Assembly: GCF_005405925.1 (NCBI RefSeq) | Contig: NZ_BJHV01000001.1 | Coordinates: forward strand, 806,001-870,000 | DNA: 64,000 nucleotides | Direction: 5' to 3' | Origin: Streptomyces antimycoticus | GTDB lineage: Bacteria; Actinomycetota; Actinomycetes; Streptomycetales; Streptomycetaceae | Part shown: positions 8,119 to 17,251 of the stretch, piece by piece | Numbering within the stretch: position 1 is the first letter of the stretch | Layout of the letters: each line of letters starts with the position of its first letter | Notes under the pieces: model-generated | Seen by the model: only the letters and a program-made list of their open reading frames with translations | The model's database searches: none | Told to the model about the DNA's origin: nothing | Position numbers and translations under genes: made by a program

Positions 8119-10806
8119 CTACTCGCGGAACTCTCCCCGGGGCGTGGTGACGACGCGACGGGCCCGGGCCGGGGTGATCACCTCGCGGAATGCCGGATCG
8201 GTGAGGAGGACGACCGGGGCGATGCGGTGCGGGGAGTCGGAGTGCCAGTGGGGCAGGGCGGCCTCGATCACGGCCCAGGACTGATCGATGGCGCCGCGGT
8301 CGGCCAGCGCCCTGGCCAGGTCCAGGGCCTGCTGGAAGGTGCGGGATTCGGGCAGGGCCGGCGGGACGAAGGCGGCGGCCCTGGCCACCCAGGCGGCGGT
8401 GTCGTCGCCCTCGGCGGCGACGCTGCCCGCGGACACACCGCCCGCGCCCACGACACCGTCCACGCCGTCGGGGAGCCCGGGCAGGATGTCGCCGAGGGCC
8501 GAGACATAGCCACCGGGGGTGCCGGTCCATTCCTCGGCCGCACAGCGCAGATAGAGCGGGGCGGCCTCGGCCCGTATCTGTTCCATGCCGATCACCTCGA
8601 TGACGTGCGGGTCCCCGAGGACGCGGTTGCGGATCCAGTGGTGGGCGACGCTGATGTCGAGGAACGCCCCCAGGATGGTCCCCAGATACGCGCCGGCGCC
8701 CGAGCCCTTGACCGCGGCCTGCTCGAAGGTGGCCATCGCCTTGCGCACCTCGCCCCGCAGGGCCTGCGCCCGGCCCTCGGCCACCAGCTCCCCGGCGCTC
8801 CCGGGGCGCGCCATGCGGATCTCCAGAGCCGCCTGGTCCTCGAAACCGGTGCGCTCCTCGGCGACCAGCTCGGCGAACGAGGCGTGCCGGTCGCCCAGGG
8901 CCGGATACCAGCTCGCCCAGATGTACGCGGCCCACTCCCCGTCCTCGGACACATCGGCGGGGTCCAGCAGCCAGTGCTGGGCGTCGCCCTCCTCGGAGAC
9001 CAGCAGCGCCCGGTCCATGAACGCGGTGTCGTCCCAGTCCTCGCCCTCGCCGCCGCGGATGACGGCCCAGGTCTCGGGGTCGGCCTCGCGCAGCCAGCCG
9101 ACGGTCTTGGTCGCCCGCATCCGCCACATGAACGGGCTGATGTTCAGCCAGCCGTCGGAGGCGCCCAGGAAGGCCCGGTAGCTCGGCGGGAGCCGGGTGC
9201 CGAGCCGCTCCTCCAGGGCGAGGACGCTCTCCTCGTCCGCGCCCTCGAACCCGAGCCAGCCGGCCGCCCGCTGGTCGTCGCCGACCTCGCTCAGGTCCTC
9301 GTCGTCGGCCACCCGCAGGATGGCCGCGCTGTACTCCGCCAGATAGGACCGCCACTGCTCGACGGTCCGCGGCAGCGCCTTCGCCGACTCCGGCTCCGGG
9401 GTGGCCGACAGCGAGGTGCCGTGGTATCCGGTCGGTGCCTCGCCGGCCCGCTGGTAGTGGCCGATGAAGCCCCTCGGATGGGGGGCGGAGGTGAAGAACC
9501 GGACCTGGGAGAGCTGGACATGGTCCTCCCCCGCGTTCCGGGTGATCTCCAGGCGGTAGCGGCCGTAGGCCGTGTGGGCGGGGAAGGTGAACCCGCGGGG
9601 CTGATGGCGATGGGCGAAGCTCTCCTCGACGCGGGTGTCGAGGTCCACCCAGTGCTCGCCGTCGTTCGAACCCTTGAGGGTCCAGTCCCTGGGGTCGCGG
9701 CCGGGGACGTCGTTCGCCGAGGTCAGGACGTAGTGACCGACGGCGATGGGCCGCCGCAGGGTGAACTCCAGCCAGGCGCGGCCGCCATGGCCCAGCCACT
9801 TGTGCCATGAGTCGTGCAGCAGGTTCTCGGCGACCTCGCCCGCATCGGTGAACTCGCTGTGCGCCCGGACCCTGGTGACCAGGTCGGTCACCTCGGCCTC
9901 CGGACCGGGCTCGGCGGCCAGCAGCGACACCGTGCCCGAGTGCCCGGACGGGTCGCCCCAGATCACCCGCTCGACGGGCGGCCCCCCGTCCTCGATCAGC
10001 AGGCGCAGCTCCTGGCGGAGGTGGCGGCCGCCCCCGGCCGCACCGCCCTCCTCCGTACGGAAGCGGTGCATCACCTCTTCCAACGCGCTGTCCCGGAGGG
10101 CCGAGCGGCCCTCCAGCGCTCCCCGGTATTCGGTGAGCGTGCCGTCGGCGGCCCGGCGGTGTCCGTAGAACTCCGTCATCGCCGGCTGGAAGCCGATCGA
10201 GGCCTCCGCGCCGTCCTGCCCGCGCCAGGCGAGCCGGGCGGGGAGCGAGCCCTCGCCCCGGTCGAGATGGACCAGCAGCCGCGGGGCGGGCCGCCATTCG
10301 GCGGAGCCCGGGGCACGCCACTCGGTGCGGTAGACGCACACCGCGGCCTCGGCGGGCTGCTCCTCCGTCATGAGGTGGATACGGGCGCAGATACGGGAGG
10401 GCTCGACGGTGACGCGGTACAGCCAGAGCAGGCCGCGCGCCTCGGCGCAGCCGCGGACGCACAGCGTGTTCGTGCCCGCCACCAGCGCCTCACCGGGGAC
10501 AGCGAAGGCCACTTCCCGGGGGCGGGCGCCGCCGGGCACGGTGAACTGCTCGATCACCGCATGCCCGTTGACGGTGATGTCGATCGGCGCGCATCCTAGT
10601 GATTCGCCCAGCGGTGAGACCCGTGCGATCAGGGTCAGCGTGAGCTGTTCCGGCAGTTCGCCGTCGTCCAGCGCGAAGTCGAGTTCGACCCGTCCGCCCG
10701 CGCCGATCGCGAGGCGGTCACGGTCGGGATGGCATCGCTCGTACCGGGCCGTGCCATTGCCGAATCGAGGCGGATCGATGGTGAAATCCGCGAAAGTCGC
10801 TCGCAC
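8119..10806 (-). CDS. Large protein with discoidin-like and SMI1/KNR4 domains
   Basis: An 895-residue cytoplasmic-looking protein with no signal peptide or membrane segment. The first 150 or so residues look like a beta-sandwich. A middle stretch (AWLEFTLRRPIAVGHYVLTS, then DWTLKGSNDGEHW and GRYRLEITRN) matches the F5/8 type C (discoidin-like) pattern. Further on, VLALEERLGTRLPPSYRAFLGASDGW is the classic start of an SMI1/KNR4 (SUKH) domain. The end is helical and repeat-like. SUKH domains often occur in immunity proteins against contact toxins, but no toxin gene is adjacent, so the role is open. It starts at GTG 10806 behind AGGAG and appears to be monocistronic. Confidence 0.8.
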   Translation of the reverse strand: MRATFADFTIDPPRFGNGTARYERCHPDRDRLAIGAGGRVELDFALDDGELPEQLTLTLIARVSPLGESLGCAPIDITVNGHAVIEQFTVPGGARPREVAFAVPGEALVAGTNTLCVRGCAEARGLLWLYRVTVEPSRICARIHLMTEEQPAEAAVCVYRTEWRAPGSAEWRPAPRLLVHLDRGEGSLPARLAWRGQDGAEASIGFQPAMTEFYGHRRAADGTLTEYRGALEGRSALRDSALEEVMHRFRTEEGGAAGGGRHLRQELRLLIEDGGPPVERVIWGDPSGHSGTVSLLAAEPGPEAEVTDLVTRVRAHSEFTDAGEVAENLLHDSWHKWLGHGGRAWLEFTLRRPIAVGHYVLTSANDVPGRDPRDWTLKGSNDGEHWVDLDTRVEESFAHRHQPRGFTFPAHTAYGRYRLEITRNAGEDHVQLSQVRFFTSAPHPRGFIGHYQRAGEAPTGYHGTSLSATPEPESAKALPRTVEQWRSYLAEYSAAILRVADDEDLSEVGDDQRAAGWLGFEGADEESVLALEERLGTRLPPSYRAFLGASDGWLNISPFMWRMRATKTVGWLREADPETWAVIRGGEGEDWDDTAFMDRALLVSEEGDAQHWLLDPADVSEDGEWAAYIWASWYPALGDRHASFAELVAEERTGFEDQAALEIRMARPGSAGELVAEGRAQALRGEVRKAMATFEQAAVKGSGAGAYLGTILGAFLDISVAHHWIRNRVLGDPHVIEVIGMEQIRAEAAPLYLRCAAEEWTGTPGGYVSALGDILPGLPDGVDGVVGAGGVSAGSVAAEGDDTAAWVARAAAFVPPALPESRTFQQALDLARALADRGAIDQSWAVIEAALPHWHSDSPHRIAPVVLLTDPAFREVITPARARRVVTTPRGEFRE

Positions 10807-10938
10807 GCTGTGCTCCTGATGGGGCCGTCTGGACGTCCGTTGACGTGTCGTCGGGGCAGGGGTGCGGGTGGCCTCAACACCCGGATGCTGTCGATGCTAG
10901 GGCGGTCCACCGGCACCGTCCGGCTGCTACGACGATCA

Positions 10939-12300
10939 CTAGGGGGATGCGGGTCGGCCGCTCCCTCCCCCGCGCAGCACGGCTCCCAGGACGGCGGGTC
11001 GCATCAGCGCGGTGGGGGCGGCGACCAGCGACATCACCTCGTGCAGGGCCTTGCAGACCCGCGGGTCGACGGTGGCACCCCGGATGACCCGGTCCAGGTA
11101 GCGGTGCTGAGCCCGCACCGACACTCCGGCCGGGCCGCCCGTGGTGGCGGGGAAGCGCACATCCTCGCTGGAGGACAGCATCCAGGCGGTGTTCGTGGCG
11201 GCCGCGATGCCCTTACGGGCGGTGTGCGCCGTACGGTGACCGATGCCGCCGTGGCGCTCGGCGGCGACCCGCAGGGCGTGGGCGCCGAGCGCGGCCACGG
11301 TGATGCCCTGGCCATAGACCGGGTTGAAGGTGCACACGGCGTCGCCGATGACGACCAGCCCCCGCGGCGCCCGGCGCTCGTAGTGCCGCCGCACACTGGG
11401 GCCGGGCCAGAAGCCGCGGACCGCACCGGCGGGCTCGGCCCCGGCCAGCAGCTCGCGCAGGCTCGGGTCCCGCAACAGCCGCAGCTGCCGGTCGAAACCG
11501 GCCGCACCGGGCTCGGCCTGCGCCCCGCGCATACTGCCGACGCTGGCGATCCACCGCCCGTCCTCCACGGGCAGCACCACGCCGAGCCTCGGCGCGTCAG
11601 GGGCCTTGGTCTGCAGATAGAGCGCGGAGAAGCCCGGATCCGGCCCGGCGGGGCGGTGGTAGAGCCGGCTGACGTAGGACACGCCCGCGTCGACGCGCTC
11701 CTCGGCGGCGGGCGGGCAGCCCAGCCGGGTCAGCCAGGACGGGAGCGAGGAGGTGCGCCCGGAGGCGTCGACCACCAGCTCCGCGCGCACCTCGCGCACC
11801 TGGGCGCGGGCGTCGCCACGCGCCCTGACCTGAACGCCCGTCACCTCGCCCGGTGCCCCGAGGAGCCCGACGACGTCCGTGTTCTCCAGCCATCGCACCG
11901 TGGGCTCGCCGCGCACCCGGCGCAGCACCGTATGGTCGAGCACCGGCCTGGTGCACGAGAGGAACGCGACCTCGCTCTCGTACTTGGCGAGCCACCCGGC
12001 CGCGCTCAGCCAGCGCACGCCCGACATGGGGACGCGCACCGCGCCGGCGGCCGTCAACTCCTCGCGCACACCGGGCATCAGGGCCTCCAGCGCCCGATGC
12101 CCGGCTTCCAGCAGCAGATGTGCGTGGCGCGCCTGCGGCACACCCGAGCGGAACGCGGGCCGCTCGGGATAGCGGTCGCGCTCGACTATGACAATGCGCT
12201 CGGCATATCCACGCACCGCCCATGCGGCCAGCATCCCGGCGAGACCTCCGCCGATCACCACCGCGGTCCCTCGCCCCGCACTTTCCCCCTGTACCCCCAT
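10939..12300 (-). CDS. FAD-dependent monooxygenase-like oxidoreductase
   Basis: A 453-residue flavoprotein. The N-terminal Rossmann motif is VVIGGGLAGMLAA. The second FAD motif GDAVCTFNPVYGQGIT is about three quarters along, as in PHBH-type hydroxylases and geranylgeranyl-reductase-like enzymes. The middle (LVVDASGRTSSLPSWL) is the usual conserved patch. I prefer the ATG at 12300; an upstream in-frame ATG at 12321 exists. An inverted repeat touches the chosen start, leaving no room for a ribosome site, so the message may be leaderless. The substrate is unknown; the nearest neighbours are not an obvious pathway. Confidence 0.85.
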   Translation of the reverse strand: MGVQGESAGRGTAVVIGGGLAGMLAAWAVRGYAERIVIVERDRYPERPAFRSGVPQARHAHLLLEAGHRALEALMPGVREELTAAGAVRVPMSGVRWLSAAGWLAKYESEVAFLSCTRPVLDHTVLRRVRGEPTVRWLENTDVVGLLGAPGEVTGVQVRARGDARAQVREVRAELVVDASGRTSSLPSWLTRLGCPPAAEERVDAGVSYVSRLYHRPAGPDPGFSALYLQTKAPDAPRLGVVLPVEDGRWIASVGSMRGAQAEPGAAGFDRQLRLLRDPSLRELLAGAEPAGAVRGFWPGPSVRRHYERRAPRGLVVIGDAVCTFNPVYGQGITVAALGAHALRVAAERHGGIGHRTAHTARKGIAAATNTAWMLSSSEDVRFPATTGGPAGVSVRAQHRYLDRVIRGATVDPRVCKALHEVMSLVAAPTALMRPAVLGAVLRGGGSGRPASP

Positions 12301-12315
12301 ACTACGGAACGTAGT
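12301..12315. promoter_or_regulatory. Inverted repeat abutting the flavoprotein start
   Basis: ACTACG-GAA-CGTAGT has perfect 6-bp arms and ends right at the ATG at 12300. It resembles TetR-type operators, but no regulator gene is adjacent, so a distant one would be needed. Confidence 0.5.
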
Positions 12316-12383
12316 GCACAATCATCCGAGCGTCACCACCTTCGTCGGGATACAACTCTTCGGAGGCACAGGCGGTTGGGGGG

Positions 12384-14336
12384 CTAGGCTGCTTCGCCCG
12401 CTTCGGCGATGAAGGTGTCGAGCACCCCGTCGGCGATGCGCACCGGCCCCTCGGGGCGGGTCTCGCCCGGGATGGTGCGGATCTCCCCGGCGCGCTTCGC
12501 GTCCGCCGCCGCTTCGGCGAACCACCGTGCGGCCTCGGCGTCGCGCCCGTCGAGACGGGCGCCCAGCGCGTCCAGGGTGCGCTCGAAGGCGCTCCCCCAC
12601 AGCGACAGCGCGTCCAGCCAGGGCGCCGAGTCCGCCACGAATCCCGGGTCCGCGACACCGGCCCGGATGCGCTCGGGGGCGGTGGCGAGCAGCCGGGCGT
12701 ACGGCCGCAGATCCCGCAGCGCCGTTCGTTCGTACCCCGCCTCCCAGGCGGTGCGGAACCGGTCCAGCCGGGCGGCGAGTTCGGGGGCCTGCGGCTGCCA
12801 CGGTTCGGCGCCGAAGGTGGGCGCGAGATGCTGGGTGTCGAAGAAGGCCAGCAATGAGCGAACGGTGGAGGCCGTACGGTCCGCACGCGCGCCCGGGCCG
12901 TCCCCGGCGAGGTAGCGGGCGGCGGCCTCCCAGGTGCGGGTGGCGTCGTAGCCGGTGTCGTTCCAGGCGAAGTCCGCCCCGCCGAAGAGGGCGACCTTGC
13001 TGGCGGCGGCCTGGTTCATCGGGTTGAGGACCAGGCCGGAGAGCTGCCGGTGCAGACCGGGCTCGCGGGCGTCGTAAGGAGCGAGCAGCAGCCGGCCCTC
13101 GGCCTGGCCGTAGTCGTTGACCGGGTAATTGTCCCAGACGAAGACCTTGCGCCCCCATACGGCCGCGGCCCGCTCCGCGTCGGCGACGGTGATGTGCGGC
13201 GGCACCACATCGGTTCCGGTCCACATCACCTCGACCCGCGCGTCCAGCCGCTCGCGCAGCACGCGCTTGTACGGGGTGTCGGTGACATCCCCGTACTCGG
13301 TCGGCACCATCTGGAGCGGCCTGGTGTCCGCCCGCTCGTCCAGGAACTCCTTCTGCACCGCGTTGAGCAGGTCGGACTGCGCCTCGGCCGCCGCCTCCGA
13401 CGAGGGGTCTCCGTAAGTGGCGCGGTCGGCCTCGCAGTTCCAGCGGGTGTAGCTGATGTCGTCCAGCGGCATGGAGAAGCTGCGCACCCCGAGGTCGTAG
13501 ACCGCGTCCAGCTTGGCCTCCAGCGCGGCGATGTCGGCGGGGTCGCTGTAGCAGATGGAGTTCCCCGGCGAGACGGCGAAGGTGAACCGCACATGGTGGT
13601 CGGTGGCCTGCCGGACGAGCTCGCCCAGCTCGGCGAGTTTGGCGGCCGGATACGGCTCGCGCCACTTCTCCCGGTGGTAGGGGTCGTCCTTCGGCGCGTA
13701 GATGTAGGTGTTCATCTTGACGTCCCCGTAGAACGCCAGCTGGTCCATGCGCTCGGCATGGGTCCAGGGGCTTCCGTAGAAGCCCTCGATCACCCCGCGC
13801 AGCGGCATCAGCGGATGGTCCGCGACGGAGACGGACGCGATGGTCCGGTGGCCGGACACCAGCTGACGCAGCGTCTGCGCCGCGTAGTACGTCCCGTCCG
13901 TGTCGGCGCCCGCGAGCGCCACCGAGCCGCGTCCCGCGGCCAGTGCGTAGCCCTCGGCGGGAAGCTCGCCGGGCACCCGGCCCCCGGCGGCCCGGAGCGC
14001 CCGCACCACCCGGGCGTCGGTGATCCGGCCGACGGTCACGGTCAGCTTCGGCCCCGGGCCGTCCTGGATCCGCGAGGCCCCCGCGTGGCGCAGCACGGAG
14101 GTGACGAGTTCACGTGTCGGGCGGTCCACACCGTCCGCGACGACGAGGCGGACACGGGCGGGGACATGGACGTCCGCTGCGATGCGGGACATCTCCTGCG
14201 GGTGCGGGGTGACGACCGGCAGCGGCCCGGGGGCGGCGGCAGTGGCCGCGGTGGCGGACGCGGTGGCGGGCAGCAGCAGGGCGAGGAGGGTGAACAACAC
14301 CGTGACGCCGGCCAGGGTGCTGGAGCGACTGCGCAT
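12384..14336 (-). CDS. Secreted GH84 beta-N-acetylglucosaminidase (hyaluronidase-like)
   Basis: A 650-residue exported glycosidase. It has a signal peptide (MRSRSS, hydrophobic core, then ATASATA), a GH20b-like N-terminal domain and a GH84 barrel beginning MPLRGVIEGFYGSPWTHAERMD. The catalytic Asp pair is visible in SMPLDDISYTRW (about 13455-13472). Substrate-binding features such as YAPKDDPYHREKWREPY and VFVWDNYPVND match GH84. The helical C-terminal part follows. GH84 enzymes remove terminal N-acetylglucosamine by substrate-assisted catalysis. The ATG at 14336 has GGAGAAGA upstream. It probably helps harvest amino sugars outside the cell. Confidence 0.94.
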   Translation of the reverse strand: MRSRSSTLAGVTVLFTLLALLLPATASATAATAAAPGPLPVVTPHPQEMSRIAADVHVPARVRLVVADGVDRPTRELVTSVLRHAGASRIQDGPGPKLTVTVGRITDARVVRALRAAGGRVPGELPAEGYALAAGRGSVALAGADTDGTYYAAQTLRQLVSGHRTIASVSVADHPLMPLRGVIEGFYGSPWTHAERMDQLAFYGDVKMNTYIYAPKDDPYHREKWREPYPAAKLAELGELVRQATDHHVRFTFAVSPGNSICYSDPADIAALEAKLDAVYDLGVRSFSMPLDDISYTRWNCEADRATYGDPSSEAAAEAQSDLLNAVQKEFLDERADTRPLQMVPTEYGDVTDTPYKRVLRERLDARVEVMWTGTDVVPPHITVADAERAAAVWGRKVFVWDNYPVNDYGQAEGRLLLAPYDAREPGLHRQLSGLVLNPMNQAAASKVALFGGADFAWNDTGYDATRTWEAAARYLAGDGPGARADRTASTVRSLLAFFDTQHLAPTFGAEPWQPQAPELAARLDRFRTAWEAGYERTALRDLRPYARLLATAPERIRAGVADPGFVADSAPWLDALSLWGSAFERTLDALGARLDGRDAEAARWFAEAAADAKRAGEIRTIPGETRPEGPVRIADGVLDTFIAEAGEAA

Positions 14337-14381
14337 GGGACATCTTCTCCGTGGCGTTCGGTGGCCTTCGGGGGCGGTGCG

Positions 14382-14455
14382 GTGCCGTGCGGTGATGCCG
14401 GGCGTGTGCGGTGTGCCGTGCGGTGATGCCGGGCGTGTGCGGTGTGCCGTGCGGT
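14382..14455. repeat. 31-bp direct repeat, about 2.4 copies
   Basis: Two exact tandem 31-bp units (14382-14412 and 14413-14443) and a 12-base third copy lie 46 bases upstream of the GH84 start. They may affect promoter spacing or be a replication-slippage product. Confidence 0.85.
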
Positions 14456-14586
14456 ACGGGCCCGGTGGGGCCCGGCGTATCCCTACCCAGCGGTGAGCGC
14501 GAATGATCGGACCTGTCGCCGGTGGTCGGTCGCCGTGCGGGGCGAGCGGTTTGAGAGCCGGGCACTCGGCGGGAGCGGCGCGCCCC

Positions 14587-15036
14587 TCAGTCCTCGAGCA
14601 GCGCGTCGACCACACGGCCGAAGAGGAGCCGGCCGGACCAGGCCGTGGGCGGGTCGAACAGCCGGGGCAGCCCCCGTAGCCGCGCCTCCTCACGCCACAC
14701 CACCTCGGACCCGCCGTCGCGGCGGCGCACCTCGATCTCGGCCCATCCGAGGACCACCGAGCCGCGCTTCTCCAGCCTGCAGATGCCGGGATTGTCTCTG
14801 CGGGGAGCGTCGTCGGCGGGCGGGTCCCAGCGCACGACCTCCATGGGGTCGTCGAACCCGGCACGGCCGACGCCGGTGCGCACCACGACCACGGTGCCCA
14901 CCCGGGTCGGCCCCGCCGGACGGACGGTGACGCCGCTCAGTGGTACATGGGCGCCGTGGCGCGGCCAGTCGGTGAGTCGTCGCCAGGTCTCGCCGACGGG
15001 CAGGGGGGTGCGCCGCTGGATACGGAAGTGGGCCAC
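14587..15036 (-). CDS. SRPBCC (START/polyketide-cyclase-like) protein
   Basis: A protein of about 149 residues of the SRPBCC superfamily. The opening HFRIQRRTPLPVGETWRRLTDWPRH and the later GSEVVWREEARL fit the helix-grip fold that binds small hydrophobic ligands. I use the GTG at 15036; the frame continues upstream to 15102, but that stretch overlaps the promoter of the divergent gene. No clear ribosome site is visible. Many homologues in actinomycetes are unstudied, and the role here is unknown. Confidence 0.75.
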   Translation of the reverse strand: MAHFRIQRRTPLPVGETWRRLTDWPRHGAHVPLSGVTVRPAGPTRVGTVVVVRTGVGRAGFDDPMEVVRWDPPADDAPRRDNPGICRLEKRGSVVLGWAEIEVRRRDGGSEVVWREEARLRGLPRLFDPPTAWSGRLLFGRVVDALLED

Positions 15037-15070
15037 AGCGGGATCGTAGGTGATCGGCGGCCGGAGGCCA

Positions 15071-15098
15071 TTGACAGTTCGTACCGGCCTGTTACTTT
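15071..15098 (+). promoter_or_regulatory. Likely promoter of the GH28-like gene
   Basis: TTGACA (15071-15076), a 16-base spacer, then TACTTT (15093-15098). It sits about 140 bases before the ATG at 15239 and would give a long leader. Confidence 0.5.
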
Positions 15099-15238
15099 CC
15101 ACAAGGGAGAGAGATCCTACCTTTCTTGACCCGCATCGAGGAAAGTGGCCCCAACAAGGGGATCATTGCAGGTCAAATAGGTCCAGACCTAACAACACGT
15201 CGGATCTCCACGGCCCCACAGGAGAAGGAGAACGAGAG

Positions 15239-16756
15239 ATGAAGAGACTCGCCGCAGGCGCGGCGCTCGCACTCGCCGCCGTCTTCGGGTTAGCGCAGGT
15301 GCCCCAGGCGACCGCCGCCCCCGCACCCGAGGAGGCCGCCGCCGCGGCCCCGGTGTTCAGCGTGATGGACTACGGCGCGAAGGCCGACGGGTCGAGCAAT
15401 GACTCCGCCGCCATCGAGAAGGCCATCACGGCGGCCAACAGCGCCGGAGGCGGGATCGTCCGCTTCCCGTCGGGACAGTACAAGTCCAAGAACACCGTCC
15501 ACCTCAAGAGCGAGGTGACCCTCCAGCTGGACTCCGGGGCCACCATTCTCGGTTCGAGCGCGGACACCTACGACAAGCCCGAGTCCAACCCGAACGACGA
15601 CTACCAGGACTACGGCCACAGCCACTTCCACAACGCGATGTTCTACGGCGACAAGCTCACCGACATCGGGTTCACCGGCTCGGGAACCATCGACGGCGCG
15701 GGCAACCTCATCACCGGCAACCCCGACTCCGGCGAGGCGGACAAGATCATCTCCCTGACCCGCTGCGACGGGCTGACCCTCGACGGGATCACTCTGCGGC
15801 GCGGTGGCCACTTCGCGGCGCTCATCAACGGCTGCAAGAACGTGACCTCGGACCATCTCACCATCGACACGGCGAGCGACCGCGACGGCTGGAACATCAT
15901 CAGCACCACCAATGTCACGGTCACCAACGCCAATATCGCCGCCAATGACGACGCCCTCGCCTTCAAGAGCGACTACGCCCTGGGCGCCAAGCTGCCCAAC
16001 GGCCATGTGCGGGTGACCGATTCACATCTGTCCGCGAAATGCTGCAACGCCCTGATGTTCGGCTCCGAAACCTGTGGTGACTTCACGGACTACGTCTTCC
16101 AGGGCATCACCATCACCGGTGCGGACAAGTCCGGACTCGGCATGGTCTCCATGGATGGCGCCGACATCTCCGATGTGCACTATCGCGACATCACCATGAC
16201 CAATGTGCACTCCCCCATCATGCAGAAGATCGGGACGAGAAAACGGTGCGGGGGAAATCCGGGCGTCGGCCACATCAGCGACATCACCTACGACAACATC
16301 ACCGGCACCGGTAACGCCCCCTCCTTCAGCCCGACGCTGTGGGGCGAGTCCGGCGGCCATCACATCAGCGGTGTGACCTTCAATCACGTCAATCTCACCG
16401 TGCCCGGCGGCAACGGCACCATGTCCACCGGTGTTCCCAGCAACGACTCCGACGACTACAACCCGAAGAGCATCGGCACTCGTCCCGCCTTCGGCTGGTA
16501 TCTGCACAACGCGGACCACATCACGTTCAACGACAGCTCGGTCAGGTTCGCCAAGAACGACGGCCGTCCGGCGGTCATCGCCGACTCCGGGACCGTGCTG
16601 AGCTTCAACCGCTTCACCGCACAGCGCGGCAGCGACAGCCCGGCGGACGTCATCCTCCAGAACGTGTCCGGCTACTGCCTCGCCGACAGCGCCAACACCT
16701 CCGGCGGCGCGCTGCGGGTGAGCGCCGGCGGCTCCAGCGAGAACTGCTCCTCATAA
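15239..16756 (+). CDS. Secreted right-handed beta-helix glycosidase (GH28/polygalacturonase-like)
   Basis: A 505-residue exported protein with a clear signal peptide (MKRLAAGAALALAAVFGLAQ, cleavage near ATAAP). The mature start FSVMDYGAKADGSSNDSAAIEKAI is the common entry to the pectate-lyase/GH28 beta-helix. The Asp-Asp pair in ANDDALAFKS matches the GH28 catalytic region, though the classic GHG and RIK motifs are not obvious, so the substrate may not be pectin. Several Cys residues in the second half may form disulfides. AGGAGAAGGAG precedes the ATG. Expected role: plant or microbial polysaccharide breakdown outside the cell. Confidence 0.87.
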   Translation: MKRLAAGAALALAAVFGLAQVPQATAAPAPEEAAAAAPVFSVMDYGAKADGSSNDSAAIEKAITAANSAGGGIVRFPSGQYKSKNTVHLKSEVTLQLDSGATILGSSADTYDKPESNPNDDYQDYGHSHFHNAMFYGDKLTDIGFTGSGTIDGAGNLITGNPDSGEADKIISLTRCDGLTLDGITLRRGGHFAALINGCKNVTSDHLTIDTASDRDGWNIISTTNVTVTNANIAANDDALAFKSDYALGAKLPNGHVRVTDSHLSAKCCNALMFGSETCGDFTDYVFQGITITGADKSGLGMVSMDGADISDVHYRDITMTNVHSPIMQKIGTRKRCGGNPGVGHISDITYDNITGTGNAPSFSPTLWGESGGHHISGVTFNHVNLTVPGGNGTMSTGVPSNDSDDYNPKSIGTRPAFGWYLHNADHITFNDSSVRFAKNDGRPAVIADSGTVLSFNRFTAQRGSDSPADVILQNVSGYCLADSANTSGGALRVSAGGSSENCSS

Positions 16757-16803
16757 CCGACGGCAACGGCGCGGCGACAGCACCCCGCCGGCTGACGTAG
16801 CCG

Positions 16804-17251
16804 GCGGCTCGGCGTGGTGCACACCGGGCCGCTCCCGGAGGGGCTGCCCCAAGCCCAACGGCTGGGAGCTGGGCAAACGGGACCCGGACCATCGGGGCGG
16901 GCAGCGGTTCCTGGCCACCGGCACCCGCCCCTTCCGGGTCGGTGACTGGTCGGACGTACGGGTCGGGCAGCAGGGTCCGCGGATGACGGTGTCGGTGGAC
17001 GACCGTCAGGTGGTGGCTTCACCGACCGGGAACGCCCGTACGCGGCGGGGAGTGCGGGCGCCTACACCGAGGACGCCCGGGCGGAGTTCCGCGACATCAC
17101 CGTCCCCGCGGAGCCGTCGGACCCCTCGTGATCGGCCAGCCCGGCCAGGTCGGAGGGGGCCGTCCGCTCGGACGGATCGATCAGCTCGGACAGGTCGGTC
17201 AGGTCGCGCAGCCCCTCCGGGAGCGGCCCGGTGTGCACCACGCCGAGCCGC
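16804..17251. repeat. 44-bp perfect inverted repeat (16804-16847 / 17208-17251)
   Basis: The right arm encodes RLGVVHTGPLPEGL near the end of HelD on the minus strand. The left arm is an exact inverted copy placed after the GH28-like gene. The 360 bases between hold the lectin remnant. A duplication-inversion, or an assembly join, would explain it. Confidence 0.85.
16848..17131 (+). pseudogene. 3' remnant of a concanavalin/laminin-G-like domain gene
   Basis: Read on the plus strand this stretch gives NGWELGKRDPDH, then GDWSDVRVGQQGPRMTVSVDDRQVV and, after a one-base shift near 17017, FTDRERPYAAG and AYTEDARAEFRDITV before a TGA. That is the typical C-terminal part of a LamG-like carbohydrate-binding domain. 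It has no start and begins right after the left arm of a 44-bp inverted repeat. Its end overlaps the 3' end of helD antisense, so helD's last 20 or so codons are written in this borrowed DNA. Confidence 0.65.
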
